NCBI RefSeq assembly: GCF_021730395.1
Contig: NW_026461117.1
Location: 1 to 64,000 of the forward strand
Source: Mercenaria mercenaria
Lineage: Eukaryota; Mollusca; Bivalvia; Venerida; Veneridae
Direction: 5' to 3'
Length of the DNA stretch: 64,000 nt
The translations under genes and the position numbers were made by a program. This document shows, piece by piece, positions 40,401 through 48,127 of the stretch; position 1 is the stretch's first letter, and every line of letters starts with the position of its first letter. The notes beneath the pieces are model-generated. The model was not told where the DNA came from. It ran no database searches and was given only the letters and a program-made list of their open reading frames with translations.

Positions 40401-41264
40401 AAGCATTTATTTTCTGGTCTGGTGCCAGTGGTTGCCATGTACATATTTTGATTTAATCTACATGTAGCTTTTCAATTTTCAAAAATGTAATTTCTTTGTT
40501 GAGAGGTTAAAAGCTTTAAAGCTCCCTAATGGTGTTTGTCAGTGAGCGTTCTAAGGCAGTGCTCCACTGTGTTCTTTTATTTGGCCGTTTCATCATCATT
40601 GTCTATAAGTTTTCTTTGTCAATGTATTTTTTACGAATGTTATTCATATACACAACCATGTATACACAGGATGGCAGTTTGGATGAACGTGGTATTCCTG
40701 TTTTATTAATTGCTGTAACTACTTTTTACAATTTGCTAATGGAAAGTATGCTCTTTTTGCAAACATATATGCGTTCTGTTATTAATTTGCAGTACTCAAG
40801 TCATATCATTTTTGTAGACGCAACACTGAATGACTGGCGGTATTTCTAGTAACGATTTGGCAATAATATATATTAATTTGTTTGACTGCGTTATACGCTC
40901 TCAGGGATCTTAATGATTTAGTTTAAATCGACTTCAAATTGATTTGACATCAAAACTTTTGTTCCTATTTAACAAATATGTATGAATGTCAACCGACATG
41001 AATTACATGTATTTTCACTGCAGTGGACATGATAATTTTGTGTTCGAAACCGAACCTTTGCAAATTATAAAGCTTACAGAAATGCCGTGAATTCATACTG
41101 CTTTGTGTGCAATTATTCTAAAACATAATTTTTCAATTCATTCTATTTTCACAAACTGTAAAGACTTCACTTACCGGTTGAAATCCCGTGTATATCTCTT
41201 CACTAATTGCTAGCAGCGAGTTTTGGCCGTTCGGGTTTTCTGATATTTCAAACATACAACGTAG
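23049..41264 (-). CDS. VWDE: VWDE-like gene: tandem Ig-like + VWD modules
   Basis: I placed 15 exons by GT/AG sites and matching codon phase: 41264-41175, 39542-39069, 37273-37179, 36858-36753, 36484-36325, 36178-35985, 35647-35370, 34103-33962, 33417-33303, 32036-31953, 30701-30339, 29192-29107, 27742-27563, 26821-26583, 26378-26087, then also 25229-25071 and 23138-23049. They encode two modules of Ig-like segment, VWD domain (NDPRMRTFDG start; EGLCGNLNGD) and a cysteine-spaced tail (C..D....W....C) as in VWDE proteins, which are secreted. Neither the signal peptide nor the EGF part is in view; the gene runs past both ends of this span. Two in-frame TAA codons, one 1-nt frame change and one apparent missing exon mean it is either a decaying gene or affected by assembly errors. 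Confidence 0.7.
23139..25070 (-). other. Intron of VWDE-like gene
   Basis: No coding exon found. It contains a lone SINE tail (tgtatcggtgcgacgtt near 23760) and two similar ~50-bp stretches near 24375 and 24560 that look like a faint duplication. Confidence 0.4.
23745..23800 (+). repeat. SINE 3' tail remnant
   Basis: ttgacctataattgtatcgg followed by tgcgacgttaaaa and an A-rich end matches the tail of the fuller SINE at 31525-31755. The head is not recognisable. Confidence 0.5.
25071..25229 (-). CDS. VWDE-like exon: cysteine-spaced segment after VWD
   Basis: 53 codons, phase 0 to phase 0, between ttaaag and GTAATT. It encodes FYRRIVKRNAISIEDAIDLC, then NRTLFACPVITAPSDG and a NCGQDSV end. The C...C...NC.QD spacing is that of the segment following VWD in VWDE proteins. 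Confidence 0.7.
26087..26378 (-). CDS. VWDE-like exon after second VWD domain
   Basis: 292 nt between ttacacag and GTAAAT. It completes a GG-phase codon from the exon upstream, then encodes LAFTNDLDLTDVDEIDANLH, SWYENDVFCVCTGTDGDG and further charged sequence. The CVC pair parallels KCGCP in the first module's exon at 35370-35647. Confidence 0.7.
26583..26821 (-). CDS. VWDE-like exon: C-terminal half of second VWD domain
   Basis: 239 nt between ttgtag and GTACGT, phase 0 in and phase 2 out. It encodes IYLPHGTRVDVRISSWNGFM, then EGLCGNLNGDWGDD, the hallmark of the VWD domain's second half, and ends WYTPDPEDFVQSWG. An in-frame TAA lies at 26666-26668 just after DDLI. The rest of the exon, both splice sites and the phase are intact, so this is a substitution-type lesion or a base-call error. 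Confidence 0.75.
26885..27096 (+). repeat. Dispersed ~210-bp repeat, copy A
   Basis: Opens accgtccatgccctctagc, contains atttgcacatgttaca and closes aacgggcggaactaaac. The same order of blocks occurs at 43129-43345 in this window. No coding potential; family unknown. Confidence 0.5.
27563..27742 (-). CDS. VWDE-like exon: middle of second VWD domain
   Basis: 60 codons, phase 0 to 0, between atatag and GTAACC. It encodes IQLETRQCGGWRVACACGVT, then IRAGRDVFTINHCHGD. The CxCGVxxRAGxDVFxI pattern is typical of the VWDE-type VWD domain. Confidence 0.75.
27743..29106 (-). other. Intron region where one VWD exon is expected
   Basis: The exon upstream ends in phase 2 and the one downstream starts in phase 0, so a short exon equivalent to 36753-36858 should lie here. 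I could not find one. The stretch is AT-rich and holds a short (GATA)n run near 28526-28541. Confidence 0.45.
29107..29192 (-). CDS. VWDE-like exon: start of second VWD domain
   Basis: 86 nt between gaaag and GTAAGT, phase 0 in and 2 out. It encodes VFVRDDENYWQRNYCYANND followed by PRMRTFDGQ. C..NDPxMxTFDG is the signature opening of a VWD domain. Confidence 0.8.
29208..30338 (-). other. Intron of VWDE-like gene
   Basis: No exon or repeat recognised. AT-rich. Short frames such as 29657-29842 have no motif. Confidence 0.35.
30339..30701 (-). CDS. VWDE-like exon: linker before second VWD domain
   Basis: 121 codons, phase 0 to 0, between tttcag and GTAAGA. It encodes FVMTELLMPRGGDVLIQIRV, then NIPLVCTKGHPCSFDFKVFG, a CGQRIIG stretch, and ends HTFSQVLT. 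It has the alternating hydrophobic pattern of a beta-sandwich and joins in frame to the NDPRM exon. It occupies the place of exon 39069-39542 in the first module. Confidence 0.75.
30702..31524 (-). other. Intron of VWDE-like gene
   Basis: Nothing beyond AT-rich intronic sequence recognised. Confidence 0.35.
31525..31755 (+). repeat. Mollusc-type SINE
   Basis: Contains a B-box gggttcgagcc, a body with catgtgaggaagcaaccc, gtggacctacccaggtgccc and ctccaccataaaagctgg, and the tail aattgtgtcagtgcgacgtt ending in an A-rich run. This order is the common bivalve tRNA-related SINE layout as I recall it. The A-box head is decayed. Confidence 0.7.
31953..32036 (-). CDS. VWDE-like exon: end of second Ig-like segment
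   Basis: 28 codons, phase 0 to 0, between tttag and GTACTT. It encodes FSCGVSIHDASGVELIGSQY and SDAISAVE. The FSCGV cysteine likely pairs with FCDFEG two exons upstream to form the Ig-like fold. It parallels exon 41175-41264 (LRCMFEI...) of the first module. Confidence 0.7.
32460..32767 (-). repeat. Full-length tRNA-headed SINE with target duplication
   Basis: On the minus strand it starts with a tRNA-like head (cgcttagctcaggaggtaga, then gtgagttcgatcctcgggtg as B-box), runs through a ~170-bp body and ends in aacggcgttaaacccaaaac plus a (CAAA)n tail. A 10-bp direct repeat, atgtttttgt, lies at 32460-32469 and 32758-32767, marking the insertion. It sits in an intron, opposite in strand to the SINE at 31525. 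Confidence 0.8.
33303..33417 (-). CDS. VWDE-like exon: Ig-like segment
   Basis: 115 nt between ctgcag and GTAATA. Its first base completes a TGG codon from the exon upstream (W), then it encodes KVNDDTVYTSPLLDYSSVEN, YYITNHHLQTDKFLLEVK. Phases match on both sides. Confidence 0.7.
33500..33740 (+). repeat. SINE with tRNA-like head
   Basis: Starts ggctccgtgaaagagtggtt, an A-box-like head reminiscent of Leu/Ser tRNAs, contains atcggtggttctaacaaggt and cacctccggtcgtcctccac, and ends tttaggtgtgacattaaact with an A-rich tail. It lies in an intron directly behind exon 33303-33417. Confidence 0.6.
33962..34103 (-). CDS. VWDE-like exon: start of second Ig-like segment
   Basis: 142 nt between ttttcag and GTTAGT. 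The phase fits both neighbours exactly (GAA at the front, TGG at the back). It encodes WSGSLLPAFSVTSVEARMEI before and NRKWPLLHLFCDFEGQDGYQ and YGITW after an in-frame TAA at 34036-34038. FCDFEG..YGITW looks like the first Cys and Trp of an Ig-like fold. The stop is the second in this gene. Confidence 0.6.
34104..35369 (-). other. Intron of VWDE-like gene
   Basis: Contains the CA microsatellite at 34360-34428 and a G-run at 35130-35142. No exon recognised; the frames across the CA run are repeat artefacts. Confidence 0.4.
34360..34428. repeat. (CA)n microsatellite
   Basis: About 34 CA units with one CG interruption near 34395. The long His/Thr and Cys/Val frames crossing it are simple-repeat translations. 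Confidence 0.95.
35370..35647 (-). CDS. VWDE-like exon after first VWD domain, Tyr/Asn-rich
   Basis: 278 nt between ttccag and GTAGGT; the first base completes the AGG codon of the exon upstream. It encodes LPVTESLLNPLNHKAVPWID, KCGCPDNTEIL, a tyrosine/asparagine-rich stretch with several NxT/S sequons (NNTYNYTYRYNYTSY), and ends WGYIRCFAEKICKVNHSGDG. The sequons suggest N-glycosylation, fitting a secreted protein. Confidence 0.75.
35985..36178 (-). CDS. VWDE-like exon: C-terminal half of first VWD domain
   Basis: 194 nt between attaaag and GTTTGT, phase 0 in and 2 out. It encodes VQLINGIVLGIETWNNRIVN, EDGEGLCMFSPGSYKHRDGT and SDGFVSSW. EGLC...RDGT...F..SW is the expected VWDE-type VWD ending, equivalent to exon 26583-26821. 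Confidence 0.8.
36325..36484 (-). CDS. VWDE-like exon: middle of first VWD domain, frameshifted
   Basis: 160 nt between caacag and GTAAGT. Both neighbours demand a multiple of three, so it is one base too long. The first part reads VQIQTEACSWTTNGVCLCAV, NYRDGDNTYI; the last part reads YCNGLMRIGQTNGELTNRRI, DN in the next frame. The change falls in the short (TA)n run at about 36392-36401, a place prone to slippage or miscalling. Confidence 0.7.
36753..36858 (-). CDS. VWDE-like exon: N-terminal half of first VWD domain
   Basis: 106 nt between ctaacag and GTAAGA. The first base completes a GCG codon; then RFIYHVHTFSFSTENVEIDK, VGEFILYRSSKIPVH. GEF.LYR is the conserved strand after the TFDG opening of VWD domains. 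The second module has no visible equivalent. Confidence 0.75.
37179..37273 (-). CDS. VWDE-like exon: start of first VWD domain (divergent)
   Basis: 95 nt between tttcag and GTAAGT, phase 0 in and 2 out. It encodes LNIARSSTVQEACKISIGNV, PILTKETDWKYA. By position and phase it is the counterpart of the NDPRMRTFDG exon, but the calcium-loop-like NDPxM/TFDG motif is not kept. Confidence 0.65.
37411..39014 (+). mobile_element. Terminal-hairpin repeat, copy 1
   Basis: Opens acaagaagagggccatgatg with a gggccatgatggccc palindrome and tatatcgctcacctgag; closes with a CGGACGGACGG block, gcgatcacaaaagctcaccc and a CTCACC..TGTCA/TGACA..GGTGAG hairpin followed by ctaaaaa. The body holds a ~470-bp unit in tandem (about 37620-38089 and 38090-38475), with agggaggtaatttg repeated four or more times. 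No protein frame. The ends recall Helitron-like hairpins but the class is not established. Confidence 0.65.
39069..39542 (-). CDS. VWDE-like exon: linker before first VWD domain
   Basis: 158 codons, phase 0 to 0, between ttttcag and GTATGT. It encodes LYISVDENTDNYFLHLISSS, PLGCETTEGNGDGTCALFWP, then LWCNQPISGNEHHELCRVFVC and a Trp/Asn-rich stretch ending MIWNNYKMPDIN. It is longer than its counterpart 30339-30701. The cysteine pairs and NxT/S sequons fit a secreted protein. Confidence 0.75.
39571..40425. mobile_element. Foldback element with ~370-bp inverted arms
   Basis: The left arm (39571 to about 39950) starts gcaccagaccagaaa and contains cctaggtattctatatgaac and catggtcatgaacggg. The right arm (about 40070 to 40425) read on the minus strand gives gcaccagaccagaaaataaa, cctaggtattccataagaac and catggtcttgaatggg in the same order, then both contain ttccggtctaga. 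The centre is about 100 bp. No coding frame. It is intronic, only ~30 bp upstream of exon 39069-39542's acceptor. Target duplication not resolved. Confidence 0.75.
40426..41174 (-). other. Intron of VWDE-like gene
   Basis: No feature recognised. The plus-strand frame 40529-40849 (106 codons) has no motif and no coding context. Confidence 0.35.
41175..41264 (-). CDS. VWDE-like exon: end of first Ig-like segment
   Basis: 30 codons, phase 0 to 0, between tatag and GTAAGT. It encodes LRCMFEISENPNGQNSLLAI, SEEIYTGFQP and is the counterpart of FSCGVSIHDASG at 31953-32036. It is the most upstream exon I can place; earlier exons should lie above 41264. Confidence 0.65.
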
Positions 41265-41424
41265 CTATAAAAACAAGAATTTTGCAAAATATGGTGAAAA
41301 GGCACTATACAAAGACAAAATACTGGTCCACCCTCTGGCAAGTTTGCAGAAAATATAATTAAGTGCTTAATACACTTCTCTGGCCGTATGGCAGGTATAT
41401 ATTGATATCCTGGAAGGACAATTG

Positions 41425-42260
41425 GCTTCCTACTTCCCACATTTGACTTCTAACTTTTGCATTTCTCACTTCCAACTTCTTGACTTCCTACTTCTAACTT
41501 CCGCACTTCTGACTTCCAACTTCCGGACTTTCGACTTCTGATTTCCAACTTCCACATTTTTTACTTTCGTCTTCTTGACTTCTTACTTCTAACTTCCATT
41601 CTTCTGACCTCTAACTTCCACACTTCTTACTTCTAACTTCCTGACTTTCGACTTCTGACTTCCAATTTCCACACTCCTTACTTCCGACTTCCAAAGAGGA
41701 AAAGTTGGAAATCAGAAGTTTTGAAGTTGGAAGTCGGAAGTCAGAAAGTTAGAAGTGCAGAAGTTGGAAGTCAGAAGTGTGGAAGTCGAAAATCAGAAGT
41801 GCAGAAGGTGGAAGTTAGAAGTATAAGGTCTGAAAGTTAGAATTTAGAAGTCAGAAATCAGGAAGTTAGAAGTTTGAAGTTGAAAGTTAAAAGAGTGGAA
41901 GTTAGAAGTAAGAAGTGGGGAAGTAGGAAGTAAGAATTTTGGATGTTGGAAATCAGATGTCAGAAGTCAATAAGTTAGAAGTTAGAAGTGTTGAAACTGT
42001 AAGTAAACAATGAGAAGTTCGCAAGTTAGAAGTTAGAAGTGAAGAAACTGGAAGTCAGTCTGTAGTCGGAAGCGAGGTAGTTAGAAAGTTAGAAGTGAAG
42101 AAATTTGAAGTAAGAAGTTGAATAGGTAGAAGTCGGAAGTCAGAAGTCAGGAAGTTTGAAGTTGGAGATGTGAAAGCAAAAAGTTGGAAGTAAGAAGTCG
42201 AGAACTTAAAAGTGAGAAGTGCAGAAGTCAGAAATTAAAAGTAGGAAGTACGGAAGTTAA
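41425..42260. repeat. GAAGT minisatellite that switches strand
   Basis: From 41425 to about 41693 the plus strand repeats cttctgacttccaacttcc-like units; from about 41698 to 42260 it repeats their reverse complement, ggaagtcagaagttggaag. Units are 7-21 bp combinations of GAAGT with NN spacers. The switch is at ccgacttccaaagaggaaaa. The whole can form one long imperfect hairpin. Confidence 0.85.
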
Positions 42261-43128
42261 ATGTCCCCCCAGAGCTTCCATATATGTAGGACTGAAGTAA
42301 GCCCATAGCATAAACTTGGAGGAATATATATTTCAATTTCTTATCCATCTGTAATAATTGGGGTAATTTGACATGCATGATGCGCATTATATCTTTGCTT
42401 TAAAACATTTGTTGGGATGTTCAATAGGCGAACAAGTCTCATAATTATAATAGTTAATCCCATTCATCATATACCTATATCCTTTACAATTATGTTGTAA
42501 CATTATGGTATACAGAAAAAGATAACATAGTGTAGAAGAATAAAAACGCCACAACAATATATGGCAAATATTCTATTAATGTCGCTTGAATGCTAATAGC
42601 TTGATGGCTTTGACATTTATTTGTGACTATTTTTAATTGGTTTGTAAATGTTAAGAGTTAATTCATGTCATACATAATTCACAGCGTCTATTTACATATC
42701 GTCGCTTGACTTGTAGTAATCTACTTTAATATGTCCTTCTTTCACTTTTTTTAGGAATAAAGCCTTTATTTGGCTTACCCTGTGTTATTTTCAAGAGTAA
42801 ATATTGTTATAAACGCTACATTCCTCCAGAATAACAGACACCATTTTAGAATATTAATTATTTGTGTTTGTACAAAGCTCAATTTTGCCATAATTTTGAA
42901 ACACAGTTTATGTATGAAAAGAATGGAACAGTCTTCATCATATTCAAACTGTAGGGAAGTAGATCAAAGTTACAGAAATATATGACTATATAGTGCATAA
43001 TTATTTGGATTTACATGACTTTTACGTAAAGTAAAATAGAAAAATTGAAATCTCCACAGGTCGCCCAACAGGACAAAAAATAGAAATGTTTCTGACTCGG
43101 TATGACCTAGTCTGTTCTTGGACAGTAA
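42261..43128. other. Non-coding stretch
   Basis: AT-rich sequence with no repeat or coding segment recognised. The frame 42770-42985 has no motif. Confidence 0.35.
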
Positions 43129-43345
43129 TGAAAATGCACACTACCGTTCACGCCCTCAAGCACCGGTTTTAGCAGAACGCAGCATTTGCACATATAACAA
43201 CAGACATTCGTAGATGTGTTCATATTGCAAGGTACAATGATACCCTTCAGTGAAATTGCATTAAACGCCGCGTATGGTCCCCGATTTAAAATAATGGACA
43301 CGCAAAAAACGAGAAAACAATGGGCAGAACTAAACAAACTAGAAT
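43129..43345 (+). repeat. Dispersed ~210-bp repeat, copy B
   Basis: Shares in order accgttcacgccctc, atttgcacatataaca, acattcgtagatg and aacaatgggcagaactaaac with copy A at 26885-27096. Diverged, non-coding. Confidence 0.5.
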
Positions 43346-43500
43346 TTAGGAGTGGATCATAAGCTACTACAGTTCGTTTTCGTAAACATCATGTTTGTAA
43401 ACATTACAGATTGCGTTTAGTAGCCTAAACTCAGGGTTCCATATTTTAGTGTGTCTTGTATAAGAGAAACGTGAGCTCAAGCTAAAACAAAACATATAAT

Positions 43501-44690
43501 CGACAAAAGGGCCATGATGGCCCTATATCGCTCACCTGAGTTAAGTTGCTTGCTTGAACAAATTTCTTTGCTAAAGCTTTAAAAACAAGAAAGTAGGTCA
43601 GTAGGTCATATTCATCGTCACTGAAAGTCAGTTTTCAGATTAGTGTGCAAAACTGTACATGTCATCCAAACTTCAAGGCTGTATCTTGAAAAACAAGAAA
43701 TTAGGTCAGTAGGTCAAGGTCACAGTCGGGTGACCCTTATCAAATGGGATCATCAGATAAATATAATTAAACAGTCTAGGAAATATGATCTGATAATTTT
43801 TGAAGTATTTTTTTCCTATATAACTCCTATATCAAGTGACCCATGGGGCAGGGCCTCTTTTCACCCCAAGGGCATATTTCGAAAAATCTTGTTAGAGACT
43901 AATTAGGCAATGATACATAAAAAATATCAAAGGCATTGGCCTTGGACTTTCAGACAAGAAGATTTTTGAAGTTTTTTCCTATATAAGTCTATGTAAAACT
44001 TGGGACCCCCAGGGTAGGACCTCTTTCACCACAGGGGCAAAATTTGAACACTTTTGGTAGTAGACCACTAGGCAATGCAACATATCAAATATCAAAAGCA
44101 TAGACATTGCAGTTTCAGGGAAGAAGAATTTTAAAGCTTTTTCCTATATATGTCTATGTAAAACTAGGGAACCCCGTGGCAGGGCCTCTTTTCACCACAG
44201 GAGAGTAATTTGAACAATCTTGGTAGAGGCCTACTAGATGATGCTACATTCTAAATATCAAAGCCCTAGGCCTTATGGTTTTGGACAAGAAGATTTTCAA
44301 ATTTTTCCCTATATAAGTCTATATAAACCATGTGATCCCCTGGGTGGAGCCATATTTGACTCTAGGGGGATAATTTGAACAATCTTGGTAGAGGCCTACT
44401 AGATGATGCTTCATACCAAATATCAAAGCCCTAGGCCTTGTGGTTTTGGACAAGAAGATTTTTAAAGTTTTTCATTTCGTACAGAATTCAATTCTTAGAA
44501 TAATGTTTAAAGAAGAGCATCCAAGGATCATCCCTGTGAAGTTTTATCAAAATTGGCTCAGTGGTTTAGGAGGAGATGTTGTTTAAAGGAAAGTGTGGAC
44601 GGACGCCGGACGGACGGACGGACGCCGGGCGCCGGACGGTAAGCGATCACAATAGCTCACTCTGAGCCTTTGGCTCAGGTGAGCTAAAAA
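43501..44690 (+). mobile_element. Terminal-hairpin repeat, copy 2
   Basis: Same ends as copy 1: aaaagggccatgatggccct with tatatcgctcacctgag at the left; a CGGACGGACGGACG block, agcgatcacaatagctcac and a GAGCC/GGCTC hairpin with ggtgagctaaaaa at the right. The inside differs: about four ~170-bp units with cctatataagtctatgtaaa, ggggcagggcctctt and aatttgaacaatcttggtag. Confidence 0.65.
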
Positions 44691-44981
44691 GTAGAAATGT
44701 CATTTTGTAAGTAGAGAAATTTTGGTTTGAAAACATGTAAACACGTATGGCCTAGTAATCGAACTGTATTGTGCTATTTTTGTAACCTGTCGTACATTAT
44801 ACGCTCTGTGCATTCGATATTATAATATTTGGCCCAATGGTAGATAGCGGCGAGTTATCGTTACTTACTAGGTGGCGCAACGTGTCCCGGTCCATCATTC
44901 GGATTACTTCGAGATTTATCTCACACAAAAACAAAGAAAGTTTACTTCCGTGTTCTATAAATTCAATTTAAACGTCTTAAA

Positions 44982-47445
44982 ATGCCGAAAACTTGTTGTT
45001 CCGTACCGGGTTGTCATGAAAGGGGAGGACATGAATACCCGAGTGATCCTATAAGAAGGGCGAAATGGGTACAGGCCGTTCGACGACTTGATGAAAACAC
45101 AATGAAAATGTGGACGCCAACAAAATCGTCCGTCGTATGCAAGAAACACTTTACACCGGATGACTACATAAAGGAGACTATTTTTGGTATGATAATATGA
45201 TAAAAACTGTATAATTTCTCGCCTGTAGCATGTTTTTGTATTGCAATTTGATTTATTTCAAAACGAAAGTACCAACTGACAATTATTTGGGAGTGGGAGG
45301 GGTAATGTTTCAATGTACTGTCTTAATTTATTTCATCATAAATAATGGGTTATTTGTTGGGTATGTAACATGTTTGACTGTCTTTCAATCTGTCAAGGAC
45401 TAAAATTCAGGTCTTAGGGGTCATTAGTCAAAATAATTTGACGTTGGATTGTTTTATATTTGTGACTGGCATTCTAAATGTCAAAACTTGGGAGGACCCA
45501 AATAATGGAGGATGAATCACAGTACAAAGTCATGTAGAGTTATTGGATTTATCGCGTGTATACGCACAGTAAACTGTAATCGTGTACAGTAAATACATAC
45601 GTTAAAATCACCAGCTTTGTATTTAGGTAGTGCCTAGCTGTCCGGTAACTGCATGCCTAGCCTGTGCTCTAGCAGTCCGGTAACTAGACGTGTTACCTTT
45701 CTGCCCGTTTTTTTAGCTGTGCGTTAATCAAATGCGTTCATGATTGATCTGTTTTTTGGCATTTTTTGGGTTGTTTTTTTTTTGTCAAAATAGTGTGCTT
45801 GTTATTTAGTTGATAAATTGCTAATCATCAATACAATCAATGAATAGTTGTGCTAAAATGCAGATGTAAAGTAAACAACAGACACAAATATTGAATTTTG
45901 GTCAGAGTTAAGCCTGGTATTTGTGTAGAGGTTAACATTGCCATTTTCTTTGCAACCAAGGTAATTTTAAAATGATAAATTCTATTTATTACACTTTCTA
46001 AATAAATTGATTACCGGACGGCTAGAAAAACCCTAGCAGATAGGCTAGGTGTCCGGGTTCCCGCAAGGCTAGACAGTTCCTTGTGTTTATCCATGCTTTG
46101 TACCTTACAAGTTAAAAGGCCGAATAGTCTTATTTACAAATCTAGGGTGTGACAAACGCCCTTGAAACGGGTATCTTGTATCTATAATGAATTACGATAT
46201 TGCTTATATATTAAAATAAAATCATTAAACATGTCTTTTATTTCTTTATTTTAAGGATTGAAACCTGGATATGAACGGCTTCTGGCAACAGCAGTACCTA
46301 GTATTTTTCCTTGGACAACAGCGGATGGGGAGACAGCAAAAAATAGGAAAGAAAGAGCTTTGAACAGAGATTATAGAAAAAGTGAATTAGATAGGTCTTG
46401 TAAAGAAGACTTGGAGAGAAGTTTTACTGAACATGTTGATTTCGCAGAAGAAGTAATAGAGACAGAGACATTCACAGCAACACCTCTATTTGAAGATGAA
46501 TTCACTGTTAAAAACTGTATGACCCAGACTGATGAGACACCAATGTTCTCAATTGAGAGATTTTCTTCCAACAATGAACTGATACATTTTTATACAGGTC
46601 TGGAGTCATATGCTAAATTTATGTTTGTGTTGAATTCTTTGGGACCTGCAGCATACTGTTTGAAATACATATACATGTATTTTCAAATAAGTGGTATATC
46701 TGTTGAAAACCAACTGTTTATGACTTTGATGAAGTTAAGGCGATATTCAACAAACTTTGAACTGTCAACTTTTTTCTCAGTTTCTGAATCAAGTGTGAAA
46801 AATATTGTTTACACATGGATTATATTTATGTCAAAACAGTGGAGGGAAGCCAATATATGGCCAAGTCAGAATCTGGTGAGGTATTTTATGCCGTCGGATT
46901 TTAAATTAAAATTCCCAAAGACAAGAATCATAATTGATGGAACTGAATGCCCAATTAAAAAACCTAAAGCACCTAGAGCTCAGCAGTCTACATATTCAAC
47001 ATACAAGAACAGAAACACTATTAAAGTTCTTGTTGGCACAACACCTGGTGGATTAGTAAACTATATTTCTGAAGCTTATGGAGGGTCTACCAGTGACAGA
47101 CAAATTGTTGAAAGGTGTAAAATTGTAAATGCCTGTGACCCCGGGGATAGTGTAATGGCCGATAAAGGTTTTAACGTTCAGGATTTGTTTGCGACAGCAA
47201 ATGTGCGAGTTAATGTACCAACGTTCTTCAAAAAGAAAAATAGAATGTCTGGGAAAATAGTTCTTAATGACAGGAAAATATCCAGTAAAAGGGTACATAT
47301 TGAAAGAATTATTGGACTAGGAAAAACTTACAAGATCTTGACATGTCCTTTAACGGGCACGGAAACAAAGTTGTCGTCACATATAACTTATGTCTGTTTT
47401 ATGTTGTGTAACTTCAAGACGTGTATAGTTCCAAAACATGCTTAG
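44982..47445 (+). CDS. THAP-domain DDE transposase (ISL2EU type)
   Basis: Two exons: 44982-45186 (donor GTATGA) and 46256-47445 (acceptor ttttaag); the split codon GGA joins FGL. About 464 residues. Residues 1-70 form a C2CH THAP zinc finger (CCSVPGC, then VCKKHF, TPDDY), with LKPGYERLLATAVPSIFPW as the C-terminal box. The rest is a DDE_Tnp_4-like catalytic domain: IIIDGTEC gives the first Asp, VMADKGF the second, VHIERIIG the Glu. THAP would bind the element's ends and the DDE core would cut and join DNA. All frames and splice sites look intact. It faces the nuclease gene, with ~680 bp between the stops. Confidence 0.85.
45620..46085. mobile_element. Small inverted-end insertion in transposase intron
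   Basis: The left end has tagctgtccggtaactgcat and ctctagcagtccggtaac; the right end has gattaccggacggctagaaa and gctaggtgtccgggttcccg. Read on the minus strand the right end repeats the left end's TAGC..GTCCGGTAA and CTAGCC blocks in order. About 465 bp, no coding frame, so probably a MITE nested in the transposon's intron. Exact ends are uncertain. Confidence 0.5.
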
Positions 47446-48127
47446 CACATTGAGTACAACATAGTTTCTGTTGACAGTTGTTGATGTCAAAGAAAACACA
47501 ACACTTTGATATAATAAATATGTATATATTGAATACTTTCTGCATATTATCAAACAAGAGATTAAAAACAAGTAAAATAAATCAATTTCAAAACTTCATT
47601 CTGTGTTTATTCCTGAAGTTAAACTTAGAAAATGAATACTTGATGTAGCATCAGTACAGATTTGAAAGATTTATGTCAGACCATTTTACTAACTACGCAC
47701 CCATCTGATACCGTGATATCGTTTACATCACTGACATTTAAAAATGATATCAAATGTATTCAAATATATCAGAAAAATTTTTAAATTAGATAATCATTGT
47801 ACCATTATTAATTTTAAATCAGTTTTATTGATATCTTTAAAACAATTTAATGATATCAATGATATCTATAACTCGTTTAATAAAATCAAATTATATCAAT
47901 AATTTTTACATCATAAAATGGTTTTCGATATCAGTGATAGAATCAGGGTGATTTTTAGATATAGGTATTCTATTTAATAGGTATTCTATTTAACTGAAGA
48001 TATTCTTGAAAAAATAAAGTTCTGATTCTAGCTGACTAGTCGCAGTGATTTTACAGATAGGTCAGGTTATCGCAAATAAAAACATCTGAGAGGTGTCTGT
48101 TTTCTTAATATGTATATGACAATGAAC
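47446..48127. other. Spacer between convergent transposon genes
   Basis: Contains aataaa-type poly(A) signals after the transposase stop (near 47512 and 47575) and, at 47715-47945, about ten GATATC/ATATCA motifs in an AT-rich stretch. No coding frame. Confidence 0.5.

Noticed and set aside
40529-40849. 106-codon plus-strand open frame
   Set aside because: Hydrophobic, AT-driven, no motif, and located in an intron next to the foldback element.
44982-47445. Harbinger or P-element assignment for the THAP transposase
   Set aside because: DDE_Tnp_4-like motifs also fit Harbinger and THAP also fits P and Kolobok elements, but the convergent YqaJ-type nuclease and the absence of a Myb-like partner fit ISL2EU better.
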